Of a DNA stretch of 64,000 bases, positions 43,572 to 57,694 are shown piece by piece. This DNA comes from Parapristionchus giblindavisi (taxonomy: Eukaryota > Nematoda > Chromadorea > Rhabditida > Diplogasteridae). Location of the stretch: positions 1,116,001-1,180,000 of the forward strand of contig CALSFV010000219.1 in NCBI GenBank assembly GCA_943737045.1, read 5' to 3'. The position numbers were made by a program, and so were the translations under genes. The notes under the pieces were generated by a model, which worked only from the letters and a program-made list of their open reading frames with translations, was not told the DNA's origin and did not search any database. How positions within the stretch are numbered: the stretch's first letter is position 1; each line of letters opens with the position of its first letter.

Positions 43572-46500
43572 TTAAAGAATTCGTGACACGCCAATATTTA
43601 ATCTAAACTTATCGTAGCATATACCACGTGAAAGAGCAAAAAATTCTGAATAATCTACACTTCAGTTCATGTCAAACTGTAATCTTATGTTGATTCCACA
43701 ATGCCCAAAGTACAAAAGTAGCTTTCACTCTGATAAGAGCAAAAGAACACCTGACATGAAAAATTTTCTGCTAGACCCAGCGTGTCATAGACCAAACGAA
43801 AGAGCAAAAAATTCTGAGTATTTTGCAACGTTCCATGTTGAACAACGGCCGCTCCAGCCGAATTAACAACATTGAACCATGCATTTTTAGCATTAAAGAA
43901 TTCGTGACACGCCAATATTTAATCTAAACTTATCGTAGCATATACCACATGAAAGAGCAAAAAATTCTGAATAATCTACACTTCAGTTCATGTCAAACTG
44001 TAATCTTGTGTTGATTCCACAATGCCCAAAGTACAAAAGTAGCTTTCACTCTGATAAGACCAAAAGAATACCTGACATGAAAAATTTTCTGCTAGACCCA
44101 GCGTGTCATAGACCAAACGAAAGAGCAAAAAATTCTGAGTATTTTGCAACGTTCCATGTTGAACAACGGCCGCTCCAGCCGAATTAACAACATTGAACCA
44201 TGCATTTTTAGCATTAAAGAATTCGTGACACGCCAATATTTAATCTAAACTTATCGTAGCATATACCACATGAAAGAGCAAAAAATTCTGAATAATCTAC
44301 ACTTCAGTTCATGTCAAACTGTAAACTTGTGTTGATTCCACAATGCCCAAAGTACAAAAGTAGCTTTCACTCTGATAAGACCAAAAGAATACCTGACATG
44401 AAAAATTTTCTGCTAGACCCAGCGTGTCATATACCAAACGAAAGAGCAAAAAATTCTGAGTATTTTGCACGTTCCCATGTTGAACAACGGCCACTTCAGC
44501 CGAATTAACAACATTGAACCATGCATTTTTGGCATTAAAGAATTCGTGACACGCCAATATTTAATCTAAACTTATCGTAGCATATACCACGTGAAAGAGC
44601 AAAAAATTCTGAATAATCTACACTTCAGTTCATGTCAAACTGTAATCTTATGTTGATTCCACAATGCCCAAAGTACAAAAGTAGCTTTCACTCTGATAAG
44701 AGCAAAAGAACACCTGACATGAAAAATTTTCTGCTAGACCCAGCGTGTCATATACCAAACGAAAGAGCAAAAACTTCTGAGTATTTTGCAACGTTCCATG
44801 TTGAACAACGGCCGCTCCAGCCGAGTTGAACAACGGCCACTTCAGCCGAATTAACAAAATTGAATTATGCATTTTTGGGAATAAAGAATTCGTGACACGT
44901 AAATGCTTTATCAAAACTTATCGTAGCATATACCACGTGAAAGAGCAAAAAATTCTGAATAATCTACACTTCAGATCATGTCAAACTGTAATCTTGTGTT
45001 GATTTCACAATGCCCAAAGTACAAAAGTAGCTTTCACTCTGATAAGAGCAAAAGAATACCTGACATGAAAAATTTTCTGCTAGACCCAGCGTATCATAGA
45101 CCAAACGAAAGAGCAAAAAATTCTGAGTATTTTGCAACGTTCCATGTTGAACAACGGCCGCTCCAGCCGAATTAACAACGTTGAACCATGCATTTTTAGC
45201 ATTAAAGAATTCGTGACACGCCGATATTTAATCTAAACTTATCGTAGCATGTACCACGTGAAAGAGCAAAAAATTCTGAATAATCTACACTTCAGTTCAT
45301 GTCAAAAAGTAATCTTGTGTTGATTTCACAATGCCCAAAGTACACAAGTAGCTTTCACTCTGATAAGACCAAAAGAATACCTGACATGAAAAATTTTCTG
45401 CTAGACCCAGCGTGTCATAGACCAAACGAAAGAGCAAAAAATTCTGAGTATTTTGCAACGTTCCATGTTGAACAACGGCCGCTCCAGCCGAATTAACAAC
45501 ATTGAACCATGCATTTTTAGCATTAAAGAATTCGTGACACGCCAATATTTAATCTAAACTTATCGTAGCATATACCACATGAAAGAGCAAAAAATTCTGA
45601 ATAATCTACACTTCAGTTCATGTCAAACTGTAATCTTGTGTTGATTCCACAATGCCCAAAGTACAAAAGTAGCTTTCACTCTGATAAGACCAAAAGAATA
45701 CCTGACATGAAAAATTTTCTGCTAGACCCAGCGTGTCATATACCAAACGAAAGAGCAAAAAATTCTGAGTATTTTGCACGTTCCCATGTTGAACAACGGC
45801 CACTTCAGCCGAATTAACAACATTGAACCATGCATTTTTGGCATTAAAGAATTCGTGACACGCCAATATTTAATCTAAACTTATCGTAGCATATACCACG
45901 TGAAAGAGCAAAAAATTCTGAATAATCTACACTTCAGTTCATGTCAAACTGTAATCTTATGTTGATTCCACAATGCCCAAAGTACAAAAGTAGCTTTCAC
46001 TCTGATAAGAGCAAAAGAACACCTGACATGAAAAATTTTCTGCTAGACCCAGCGTGTCATATACCAAACGAAAGAGCAAAAACTTCTGAGTATTTTGCAA
46101 CGTTCCATGTTGAACAACGGCCGCTCCAGCCGAGTTGAACAACGGCCACTTCAGCCGAATTAACAAAATTGAATTATGCATTTTTGGGAATAAAGAATTC
46201 GTGACACGTAAATGCTTTATCAAAACTTATCGTAGCATATACCACGTGAAAGAGCAAAAAATTCTGAATAATCTACACTTCAGATCATGTCAAACTGTAA
46301 TCTTGTGTTGATTTCACAATGCCCAAAGTACAAAAGTAGCTTTCACTCTGATAAGAGCAAAAGAATACCTGACATGAAAAATTTTCTGCTAGACCCAGCG
46401 TATCATAGACCAAACGAAAGAGCAAAAAATTCTGAGTATTTTGCAACGTTCCATGTTGAACAACGGCCGCTCCAGCCGAATTAACAACGTTGAACCATGC

Positions 46501-47595
46501 ATTTTTAGCATTAAAGAATTCGTGACACGCCGATATTTAATCTAAACTTATCGTAGCATGTACCACGTGAAAGAGCAAAAAATTCTGAATAATCTACACT
46601 TCAGTTCATGTCAAAAAGTAATCTTGTGTTGATTTCACAATGCCCAAAGTACACAAGTAGCTTTCACTCTGACAAGAGCAAAAGAATACCTGACATGAAA
46701 AATTTTCTGCTAGACCCAGCGTGTCATAGACCAAACGAAAGAGCAAAAAATTCTGAGTATTTTGCAACGTTCCATGTTGAACAACGGCCGCTCCAGCCGA
46801 ATTAACAACATTGAACCATGCATTTTTAGCATTAAAGAATTCGTGACACGCCAATATTTAATCTAAACTTATCGTAGCATATACCACGTGAAAGAGCAAA
46901 AAATTCAGAATAATCTACACTTCAGTTCATGTCAAACTGTAATTTTGTGTTGATTCCACAATGCCCAAAGTGCAAAAGTAGCTTTCACTCTGATAAGACC
47001 AAAAGAATACCTGACATGAAAAATTTTCTGCTAGACCCAGCGTGTCATATACCAAACGAAAGAGCAAAAAATTCTGAGTATTTTGCACGTTCCCATGTTG
47101 AACAACGGCCACTTCAGCCGAATTAACAACATTGAACCATGCATTTTTGGCATTAAAGAATTCGTGACACGCCAATATTTAATCTAAACTTATCGTAGCA
47201 TATACCACGTGAAAGAGCAAAAAATTCTGAATAATCTACACTTCAGTTCATGTCAAACTGTAATCTTATGTTGATTCCACAATGCCCAAAGTACAAAAGT
47301 AGCTTTCACTCTGATAAGACCAAAAGAACACCTGACATGAAAAATTTTCTGCTAGACCCAGCGTGTCATATACCAAACGAAAGAGCAAAAAATTCTGAGT
47401 ATTTTGCAACGTTCCATGTTGAACAACGGCCGCTCCAGCCGAGTTGAACAACGGCCACTTCAGCCGAATTAACAAAATTGAATTATGCATTTTTGGGAAT
47501 AAAGAATTCGTGACACGTAAATGCTTTATCAAAACTTATCGTAGCATATACCACGTGAAAGAGCAAAAAATTCTGAATAATCTACACTTCAGTTC

Positions 47596-50500
47596 ATGTC
47601 AAACTGTAATCTTGTGTTGATTTCACAATGCCCAAAGTACAAAAGTAGCTTTCACTCTGATAAGAGCAAAAGAATACCTGACATGAAAAATTTTCTGCTA
47701 TACCCAGCGTATCATAGACCAAACGAAAGAGCAAAAAATTCTGAGTATTTTGCAACGTTCCATGTTGAACAACGGCCGCTCCAGCCGAATTAACAACATT
47801 GAACCATGCATTTTTAGCATTAAAGAATTCGTGACACGCCAATATTTAATCTAAACTTATCGTAGCATATACCACGTGAAAGAGCAAAAAATTCTGAATA
47901 ATCTACACTTCAGTTCATGTCAAACTGTAATCTTGTGTTGATTCCACAATGCCCAAAGTACAAAAGTAGCTTTCACTCTGATAAGACCAAAAGAATACCT
48001 GACATGAAAAATTTTCTGCTAGACCCAGCGTGTCATATACCAAACGAAAGAGCAAAAAATTCTGAGTATTTTGCACGTTCCCATGTTGAACAACGGCCAC
48101 TTCAGCCGTATTAACAACATTGAACCATGCATTTTTAGCATTAAAGAATTCGTGACACGCCAATATTTAATCTAAACTTATCGTAGCATATACCACGTGA
48201 AAGAGCAAAAAATTCTGAATAATCTACACTTCAGTTCATGTCAAACTGTAATCTTATGTTGATTCCACAATGCCCAAAGTACAAAAGTAGCTTTCACTCT
48301 GATAAGACCAAAAGAACACCTGACATGAAAAATTTTCTGCTAGACCCAGCGTGTCATATACCAAACGAAAGAGCAAAAAATTCTGAGTATTTTGCAACAT
48401 TCCATGTTGAACAACGGCCGCTCCAGCCGAGTTGAATAACGGCCACTTCAGCCGAATTAACAAAATTGAATTATGCATTTTTGGGAATAAAGAATTCGTG
48501 ACACGTAAATGCTTTATCAAAACTTATCGTAGCATATACCACGTGAAAGAGCAAAAAATTCTGAATAATCTACACTTCAGATCATGTCAAACTGTAATCT
48601 TGTGTTGATTTCACAATGCCCAAAGTACAAAAGTAGCTTTCACTCTGATAAGAGCAAAAGAATACCTGACATGAAAAATTTTCTGCTAGACCCAGCGTAT
48701 CATAGACCAAACGAAAGAGCAAAAAATTCTGAGTATTTTGCAACGTTCCATGTTGAACAACGGCCGCTCCAGCCGAATTAACAACGTTGAACCATGCATT
48801 TTTAGCATTAAAGAATTCGTGACACGCCGATATTTAATCTAAACTTATCGTAGCATGTACCACGTGAAAGAGCAAAAAATTCTGAATAATCTACACTTCA
48901 GTTCATGTCAAAAAGTAATCTTGTGTTGATTTCACAATGCCCAAAGTACACAAGTAGCTTTCACTCTGACAAGAGCAAAAGAATACCTGACATGAAAAAT
49001 TTTCTGCTAGACCCAGCGTGTCATAGACCAAACGAAAGAGCAAAAAATTCTGAGTATTTTGCAACGTTCCATGTTGAACAACGGCCGCTCCAGCCGAATT
49101 AACAACATTGAACCATGCATTTTTAGCATTAAAGAATTCGTGACACGCCAATATTTAATCTAAACTTATCGTAGCATATACCACGTGAAAGAGCAAAAAA
49201 TTCTGAATAATCTACACTTCAGTTCATGTCAAAAAGTAATCTTGTGTTGATTTCACAATGCCCAAAGTACACAAGTAGCTTTCACTCTGACAAGAGCAAA
49301 AGAATACCTGACATGAAAAATTTTCTGCTATACCCAGCGTATCATAGACCAAACGAAAGAGCAAAAAATTCTGAGTATTTTGCAACGTTCCATGTTGAAC
49401 AACGGCCGCTCCAGCCGAATTAACAACATTGAACCATGCATTTTTAGCATTAAAGAATTCGTGACACGCCAATATTTAATCTAAACTTATCGTAGCATAT
49501 ACCACGTGAAAGAGCAAAAAATTCTGAATAATCTACACTTCAGATCATGTCAAACTGTAATCTTGTGTTGATTTCACAATGCCCAAAGTACAAAAGTAGC
49601 TTTCACTCTGATAAGAGCAAAAGAATACCTGACATGAAAAATTTTCTGCTAGACCCAGCGTATCATAGACCAAACGAAAGAGCAAAAAATTCTGAGTATT
49701 TTGCAACGTTCCATGTTGAACAACGGCCGCTCCAGCCGAATTAACAACGTTGAACCATGCATTTTTAGCATTAAAGAATTCGTGACACGCCGATATTTAA
49801 TCTAAACTTATCGTAGCATGTACCACGTGAAAGAGCAAAAAATTCTGAATAATCTACACTTCAGTTCATGTCAAAAAGTAATCTTGTGTTGATTTCACAA
49901 TGCCCAAAGTACACAAGTAGCTTTCACTCTGACAAGAGCAAAAGAATACCTGACATGAAAAATTTTCTGCTAGACCCAGCGTGTCATAGACCAAACGAAA
50001 GAGCAAAAAATTCTGAGTATTTTGCAACGTTCCATGTTGAACAACGGCCGCTCCAGCCGAATTAACAACATTGAACCATGCATTTTTAGCATTAAAGAAT
50101 TCGTGACACGCCAATATTTAATCTAAACTTATCGTAGCATATACCACGTGAAAGAGCAAAAAATTCTGAATAATCTACACTTCAGTTCATGTCAAAAAGT
50201 AATCTTGTGTTGATTTCACAATGCCCAAAGTACACAAGTAGCTTTCACTCTGACAAGAGCAAAAGAATACCTGACATGAAAAATTTTCTGCTAGACCCAG
50301 CGTGTCATATACCAAACGAAAGAGCAAAAAATTCTGAGTATTTTGCAACGTTCCATGTTGAACAACGGCCGCTCCAGCCGAGTTGAACAACGGCCACTTC
50401 AGCCGAATTAACAAAATTGAATTATGCATTTTTGGGAATAAAGAATTCGTGACACGTAAATGCTTTATCAAAACTTATCGTAGCATATACCACGTGAAAG

Positions 50501-52140
50501 AGCAAAAAATTCTGAATAATCTACACTTCAGTTCATGTCAAACTGTAATCTTGTGTTGATTTCACAATGCCCAAAGTACAAAAGTAGCTTTCACTCTGAT
50601 AAGAGCAAAAGAATACCTGACATGAAAAATTTTCTGCTATACCCAGCGTATCATAGACCAAACGAAAGAGCAAAAAATTCTGAGTATTTTGCAACGTTCC
50701 ATGTTGAACAACGGCCGCTCCAGCCGAATTAACAACATTGAACCATGCATTTTTAGCATTAAAGAATTCGTGACACGCCAATATTTAATCTAAACTTATC
50801 GTAGCATATACCACGTGAAAGAGCAAAAAATTCTGAATAATCTACACTTCAGTTCATGTCAAACTGTAATCTTGTGTTGATTCCACAATGCCCAAAGTAC
50901 AAAAGTAGCTTTCACTCTGATAAGACCAAAAGAATACCTGACATGAAAAATTTTCTGCTAGACCCAGCGTGTCATATACCAAACGAAAGAGCAAAAAATT
51001 CTGAGTATTTTGCACGTTCCCATGTTGAACAACGGCCACTTCAGCCGTATTAACAACATTGAACCATGCATTTTTAGCATTAAAGAATTCGTGACACGCC
51101 AATATTTAATCTAAACTTATCGTAGCATATACCACGTGAAAGAGCAAAAAATTCTGAATAATCTACACTTCAGTTCATGTCAAACTGTAATCTTATGTTG
51201 ATTCCACAATGCCCAAAGTACAAAAGTAGCTTTCACTCTGATAAGACCAAAAGAACACCTGACATGAAAAATTTTCTGCTAGACCCAGCGTGTCATATAC
51301 CAAACGAAAGAGCAAAAAATTCTGAGTATTTTGCAACATTCCATGTTGAACAACGGCCGCTCCAGCCGAGTTGAATAACGGCCACTTCAGCCGAATTAAC
51401 AAAATTGAATTATGCATTTTTGGGAATAAAGAATTCGTGACACGTAAATGCTTTATCAAAACTTATCGTAGCATATACCACGTGAAAGAGCAAAAAATTC
51501 TGAATAATCTACACTTCAGATCATGTCAAACTGTAATCTTGTGTTGATTTCACAATGCCCAAAGTACAAAAGTAGCTTTCACTCTGATAAGAGCAAAAGA
51601 ATACCTGACATGAAAAATTTTCTGCTAGACCCAGCGTATCATAGACCAAACGAAAGAGCAAAAAATTCTGAGTATTTTGCAACGTTCCATGTTGAACAAC
51701 GGCCGCTCCAGCCGAATTAACAACGTTGAACCATGCATTTTTAGCATTAAAGAATTCGTGACACGCCGATATTTAATCTAAACTTATCGTAGCATGTACC
51801 ACGTGAAAGAGCAAAAAATTCTGAATAATCTACACTTCAGTTCATGTCAAAAAGTAATCTTGTGTTGATTTCACAATGCCCAAAGTACACAAGTAGCTTT
51901 CACTCTGACAAGAGCAAAAGAATACCTGACATGAAAAATTTTCTGCTAGACCCAGCGTGTCATAGACCAAACGAAAGAGCAAAAAATTCTGAGTATTTTG
52001 CAACGTTCCATGTTGAACAACGGCCGCTCCAGCCGAATTAACAACATTGAACCATGCATTTTTAGCATTAAAGAATTCGTGACACGCCAATATTTAATCT
52101 AAACTTATCGTAGCATATACCACGTGAAAGAGCAAAAAAT
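47596..52140 (+). repeat. 2939-bp nine-monomer block, duplicated in tandem (second copy partial)
   Basis: 47596-50534 contains nine monomers and the same series restarts at 50535. Private variants recur exactly 2939 bp apart: CTGCTATACCCAGCG (47695 and 50634), TTGAATAACGG, CAACATTCCATG and CAGCCGTATTAAC. The second copy is recognisable through the monomer at 51844. Confidence 0.85.
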
Positions 52141-55100
52141 TCTGAATCATCTACACTTCAGTTCATGTCAAACTGTAATCTTGTGTTGATTCCACAATGC
52201 CCAAAGTACAAAAGTAGCTTTCACTCTGATAAGACCAAAAGTATACCTGACATGAAAAATTTTCTGCTAGACCCAGCGTGTCATATACCAAACGAAAGAG
52301 CAAAAAATTCTGAGTATTTTGCAACGTTCCATGTTGAACAACGGCCGCTCCAGCCGAGTTGAACAACGGCCACTTCAGCCGAATTAACAAAATTGAATTA
52401 TGCATTTTTGGGAATAAAGAATTCGTGACACGTAAATGCTTTATCAAAACTTATCGTAGCATATACCACGTGAAAGAGCAAAAATTCTGAATAATCTACA
52501 CTTCAGTTCATGTCAAACTGTAATCTTGTATTGATTTCACAATGCCCAAAGTACAAAAGTAGCTTTCACTCTGATAAGACCAAAAGAATACCTGACATGA
52601 AAAATTTTCTGCTAGACCCAGCGTGTCATATACCAAACGAAAGAGCAAAAAATTCTGAGTATTTTGCACGTTCCCATGTTGAACAACGGCCACTTCAGCC
52701 GAATTAACAACATTGAACCATGCATTTTTGGCATTAAAGAATTCGTGACACGCCAATATTTAATCTAAACTTATCGTAGCATATACCACGTGAAAGAGCA
52801 AAACATTCTGAATAATCTACACTTCAGTTCATGTCAAACTGTAATCTTATGTTGATTCCACAATGCCCAAAGTACAAAAGTAGCTTTCACTCTGATAAGA
52901 CCAAAAGAACACCTGACATGAAAAATTTTCTGCTAGACCCAGCGTGTCATATACCAAACGAAAGAGCAAAAAATTCTGAGTATTTTGCAACGTTCCATGT
53001 TGAACAACGGCCGCTCCAGCCGAATTAACAACGTTGAACCATGCATTTTTAGCATTAAAGAATTCGTGACACGCCGATATTTAATCTAAACTTATCGTAG
53101 CATGTACCACGTGAAAGAGCAAAAAATTCTGAATAATCTACACTTCAGTTCATGTCAAAAAGTAATCTTGTGTTGATTTCACAATGCCCAAAGTACACAA
53201 GTAGCTTTCACTCTGACAAGAGCAAAAGAATACCTGACATGAAAAATTTTCTGCTAGACCCAGCGTATCATAGACCAAACGAAAGAGCAAAAAATTCTGA
53301 GTATTTTGCAACGTTCCATGTTGAACAACGGCCGCTCCAGCCGAATTAACAACGTTGAACCATGTATTTTTAGCATTAAAGAATTCGTGACACGCCGATA
53401 TTTAATCTAAACTTATCGTAGCATGTACCACGTGAAAGAGCAAAAAATTCTGAATAATCTACACTTCAGTTCATGTCAAAAAGTAATCTTGTGTTGATTT
53501 CACAATGCCCAAAGTACACAAGTAGCTTTCACTCTGACAAGAGCAAAAGAATACCTGACATGAAAAATTTTCTGCTAGACCCAGCGTGTCATAGACCAAA
53601 CGAAAGAGCAAAAAATTCTGAGTATTTTGCAACGTTCCATGTTGAACAACGGCCGCTCCAGCCGAATTAACAACATTGAACCATGCATTTTTAGCATTAA
53701 AGAATTCGTGACACGCCAATATTTAATCTAAACTTATCGTAGCATGTACCACGTGAAAGAGCAAAAAATTCTGAATAATCTACACTTCAGTTCATGTCAA
53801 AAAGTAATCTTGTGTTGATTTCACAATGCCCAAAGTACACAAGTAGCTTTCACTCTGACAAGAGCAAAAGAATACCTGACATGAAAAATTTTCTGCTAGA
53901 CCCAGCGTGTCATAGACCAAACGAAAGAGCAAAAAATTCTGAGTATTTTGCAACGTTCCATGTTGAACAACGGCCGCTCCAGCCGAATTAACAACATTGA
54001 ACCATGCATTTTTAGCATTAAAGAATTCGTGACACGCCAATATTTAATCTAAACTTATCGTAGCATATACCACGTGAAAGAGCAAAAAATTCTGAATAAT
54101 CTACACTTCAGTTCATGTCAAACTGTAATCTTGTATTGATTTCACAATGCCCAAAGTACAAAAGTAGCTTTCACTCTGATAAGACCAAAAGAATACCTGA
54201 CATGAAAAATTTTCTGCTAGACCCAGCGTGTCATATACCAAACGAAAGAGCAAAAAATTCTGAGTATTTTGCACGTTCCCATGTTGAACAACGGCCACTT
54301 CAGCCGAATTAACAAAATTGAATTATGCATTTTTGGGAATAAAGAATTCGTGACACGTAAATGCTTTATCAAAACTTATCGTAGCATACACCACGTGAAA
54401 GAGCAAAAAATTCTGAATAATCTACACTTCAGTTCATGTCAAACTGTAATCTTGTGTTGATTTCACAATGCCCAAAGTACAAAAGTAGCTTTCACTCTGA
54501 TAAGAGCAAAAGAATACCTGACATGAAAAATTTTCTGCTAGACCCAGCGTACCATAGACCAAACGAAAGAGCAAAAAATTCTGAGTATTTTGCAACGTTC
54601 CATGTTGAAGAACGGCCGCTCCAGCCGAATTAACAACGTTGAACCATGCATTTTTAGCATTAAAGAATTCGTGACACGCCGATATTTAATCTAAACTTAT
54701 CGTAGCATGTACCACGTGAAAGAGCAAAAAATTCTGAATAATCTACACTTCAGTTCATGTCAAAAAGTAATCTTGTGTTGATTTCACAATGCCCAAAGTA
54801 CACAAGTAGCTTTCACTCTGACAAGAGCAAAAGAATTCCTGACATGAAAAATTTTCTGCTAGACCCAGCGTGTCATATACCAAACGAAAGAGCAAAAAAT
54901 TCTGAGTATTTTGCAACGTTCCATGTTGAACAACGGCCGCTCCAGCCGAGTTGAACAACGGCCACTTCAGCCGAATTAACAAAATTGAATTATGCATTTT
55001 TGGGAATAAAGAATTCGTGACACGTAAATGCTTTATCAAAACGTATCGTAGCATACACCACGTGAAAGAGCAAAAAATTCTGAATAATCTACACTTCATT

Positions 55101-55743
55101 TCATGTCAAACTGTAATCTTGTGTTGATTTCACAATGCCCAAAGTACAAAAGTAGCTTTCACTCTGATAAGAGCAAAAGAATACCTGACATGAAAAATTT
55201 TCTGCTAGACCCAGCGTATCGTAGACCAAACGAAAGAGCAAAAAATTCTGAGTATTTTGCAACGTTCCATGTTGAACAACGGCCGCTCCAGCCGAATTAA
55301 CAACATTGAACCATGCATTTTTAGCATTAAAGAATTCGTGACACGCCGATATTTAATCTAAACTTATCGTAGCATGTACCACGTGAAAGAGCAAAAAATT
55401 CTGAATAATCTACACTTCAGTTCATGTCAAAAAGTAATCTTGTGTTGATTTCACAATGCCCAAAGTACACAAGTAGCTTTCACTCTGACAAGAGCAAAAG
55501 AATACCTGACATGAAAAATTTTCTGCTAGACCCAGCGTGTCATAGACCAAACGAAAGACAAAAAATTCTGAGTATTTTGCAACGTTCCATGTTGAACAAC
55601 GGCCGCTCCAGCAGAATTAACAACATTGAACCATGCATTTTTAGCATTAGAGAATTCGTGACACGCCAATATTTAATCTAAACTTATCGTAGCATATACC
55701 ACGTGAAAGAGCAAAAAATTCTGAATAATCTACACTTCAGTTC

Positions 55744-57027
55744 ATGTCAAACTGTAATCTTGTGTTGATTCCACAATGCCCAAAGTACAAAAGTAGCTTT
55801 CACTCTGATAAGACCAAAAGAATACCTGACATGAAAAATTTTCTGCTAGACCCAGCGTGTCATAGACCAAACGAAAGAGCAAAAAATTCTGAGTATTTTG
55901 CAGCGTTCCATGTTGAACAACGGCCGCTCCAGCCGAATTAACAACATTGAACCATGCATTTTTAGCATTAGAGAATTCGTGACACGCCAATATTTAATCT
56001 AAACTTATCGTAGCATATACCACGTGAAAGAGCAAAAAATTCTGAATAATCTACACTTCAGTTCATGTCAAACTGTAATCTTGTGTTGATTCCACAATGC
56101 CCAAAGTACAAAAGTAGCTTTCACTCTGATAAGACCAAAAGAATACCTCACATGAAAAATTTTCTGCTAGACCCAGCGTGTCATAGACCAAACGAAAGAG
56201 CAAAAAATTCTGAGTATTTTGCAACGTTCCATGTTGAACAACGGCCGCTCCAGCCGAATTAACAACATTGAACCATGCATTTTTAGCATTAGAGAATTCG
56301 TGACACGCCAATATTTAATCTAAACTTATCGTAGCATATACCACGTGAAAGAGCAAAAAATTCTGAATAATCTACACTTCAGTTCATGTCAAACTGTAAT
56401 CTTGTGTTGATTCCACAATGCCCAAAGTACAAAAGTAGCTTTCACTCTGATAAGACCAAAAGAATACCTGACATGAAAAATTTTCTGCTAGACCCAGCGT
56501 GTCATAGACCAAACGAAAGAGCAAAAAATTCTGAGTATTTTGCAGCGTTCCATGTTGAACAACGGCCGCTCCAGCCGAATTAACAACATTGAACCATGCA
56601 TTTTTAGCATTAGAGAATTCGTGACACGCCAATATTTAATCTAAACTTATCGTAGCATATACCACGTGAAAGAGCAAAAAATTCTGAATAATCTACACTT
56701 CAGTTCATGTCAAACTGTAATCTTGTGTTGATTCCACAATGCCCAAAGTACAAAAGTAGCTTTCACTCTGATAAGACCAAAAGAATACCTCACATGAAAA
56801 ATTTTCTGCTAGACCCAGCGTGTCATAGACCAAACGAAAGAGCAAAAAATTCTGAGTATTTTGCAACGTTCCATGTTGAACAACGGCCGCTCCAGCCGAA
56901 TTAACAACATTGAACCATGCATTTTTAGCATTAGAGAATTCGTGACACGCCAATATTTAATCTAAACTTATCGTAGCATATACCACGTGAAAGAGCAAAA
57001 AATTCTGAATAATCTACACTTCAGTTC
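55744..57027 (+). repeat. 642-bp dimer HOR, two copies
   Basis: Two 321-bp monomers distinguished by TTTTGCAGCGTTCC (55744, 56386) and ATACCTCACATG (56065, 56707) repeat every 642 bp. Confidence 0.88.
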
Positions 57028-57694
57028 GTGTCAAACTGTAATCTTGTGTTGATTTCACAATGCCCAAAGTACAAAAGTAGCTTTCACTCTGATAAGAGCA
57101 AAAGAATACCTGACATGAAAAATTTTCTGATAGACCCAGCGTATCGTAGACCAAACGAAAGAGCAAAAAATTCTGAGTATTTTGCAACGTTCCATGTTGA
57201 ACAACGGCCGCTCCAGCCGAATTAACAACATTGAACCATGCATTTTTGGCATTAAAGAATTCGTGACACGCCAATATTTAATCTAAACTTATCGTAGCAT
57301 ATACCACGTGAAAGAGCAAAAAATTCTGAATAATCTACACTTCAGTTCATGTCAAACTGTAATCTTGTGTTGATTCCACAATGCCCAAAGTACAAAAGTA
57401 GCTTTCACTCTGATAAGACCAAAAGAACACCTGATATGAAAAATTTTCTGCTAGACCCAGCGTGTCATATACCAAACGAAAGAGCAAAAAATTCTGAGTA
57501 TTTTGCAACGTTCCATGTTGAACAACGGCCGCTCCAGCCGAGTTGAACAACGGCCGCTCCAGCCGAATTAACAACATTGAACCATGCATTTTTAGCATTA
57601 GATAATTCGTGACACGCCAATATTTAATCTAAACTTATCGTAGCATATACCACGTGAAAGAGCAAAAAATTCTGAATAATCTACACTTCAGTTC

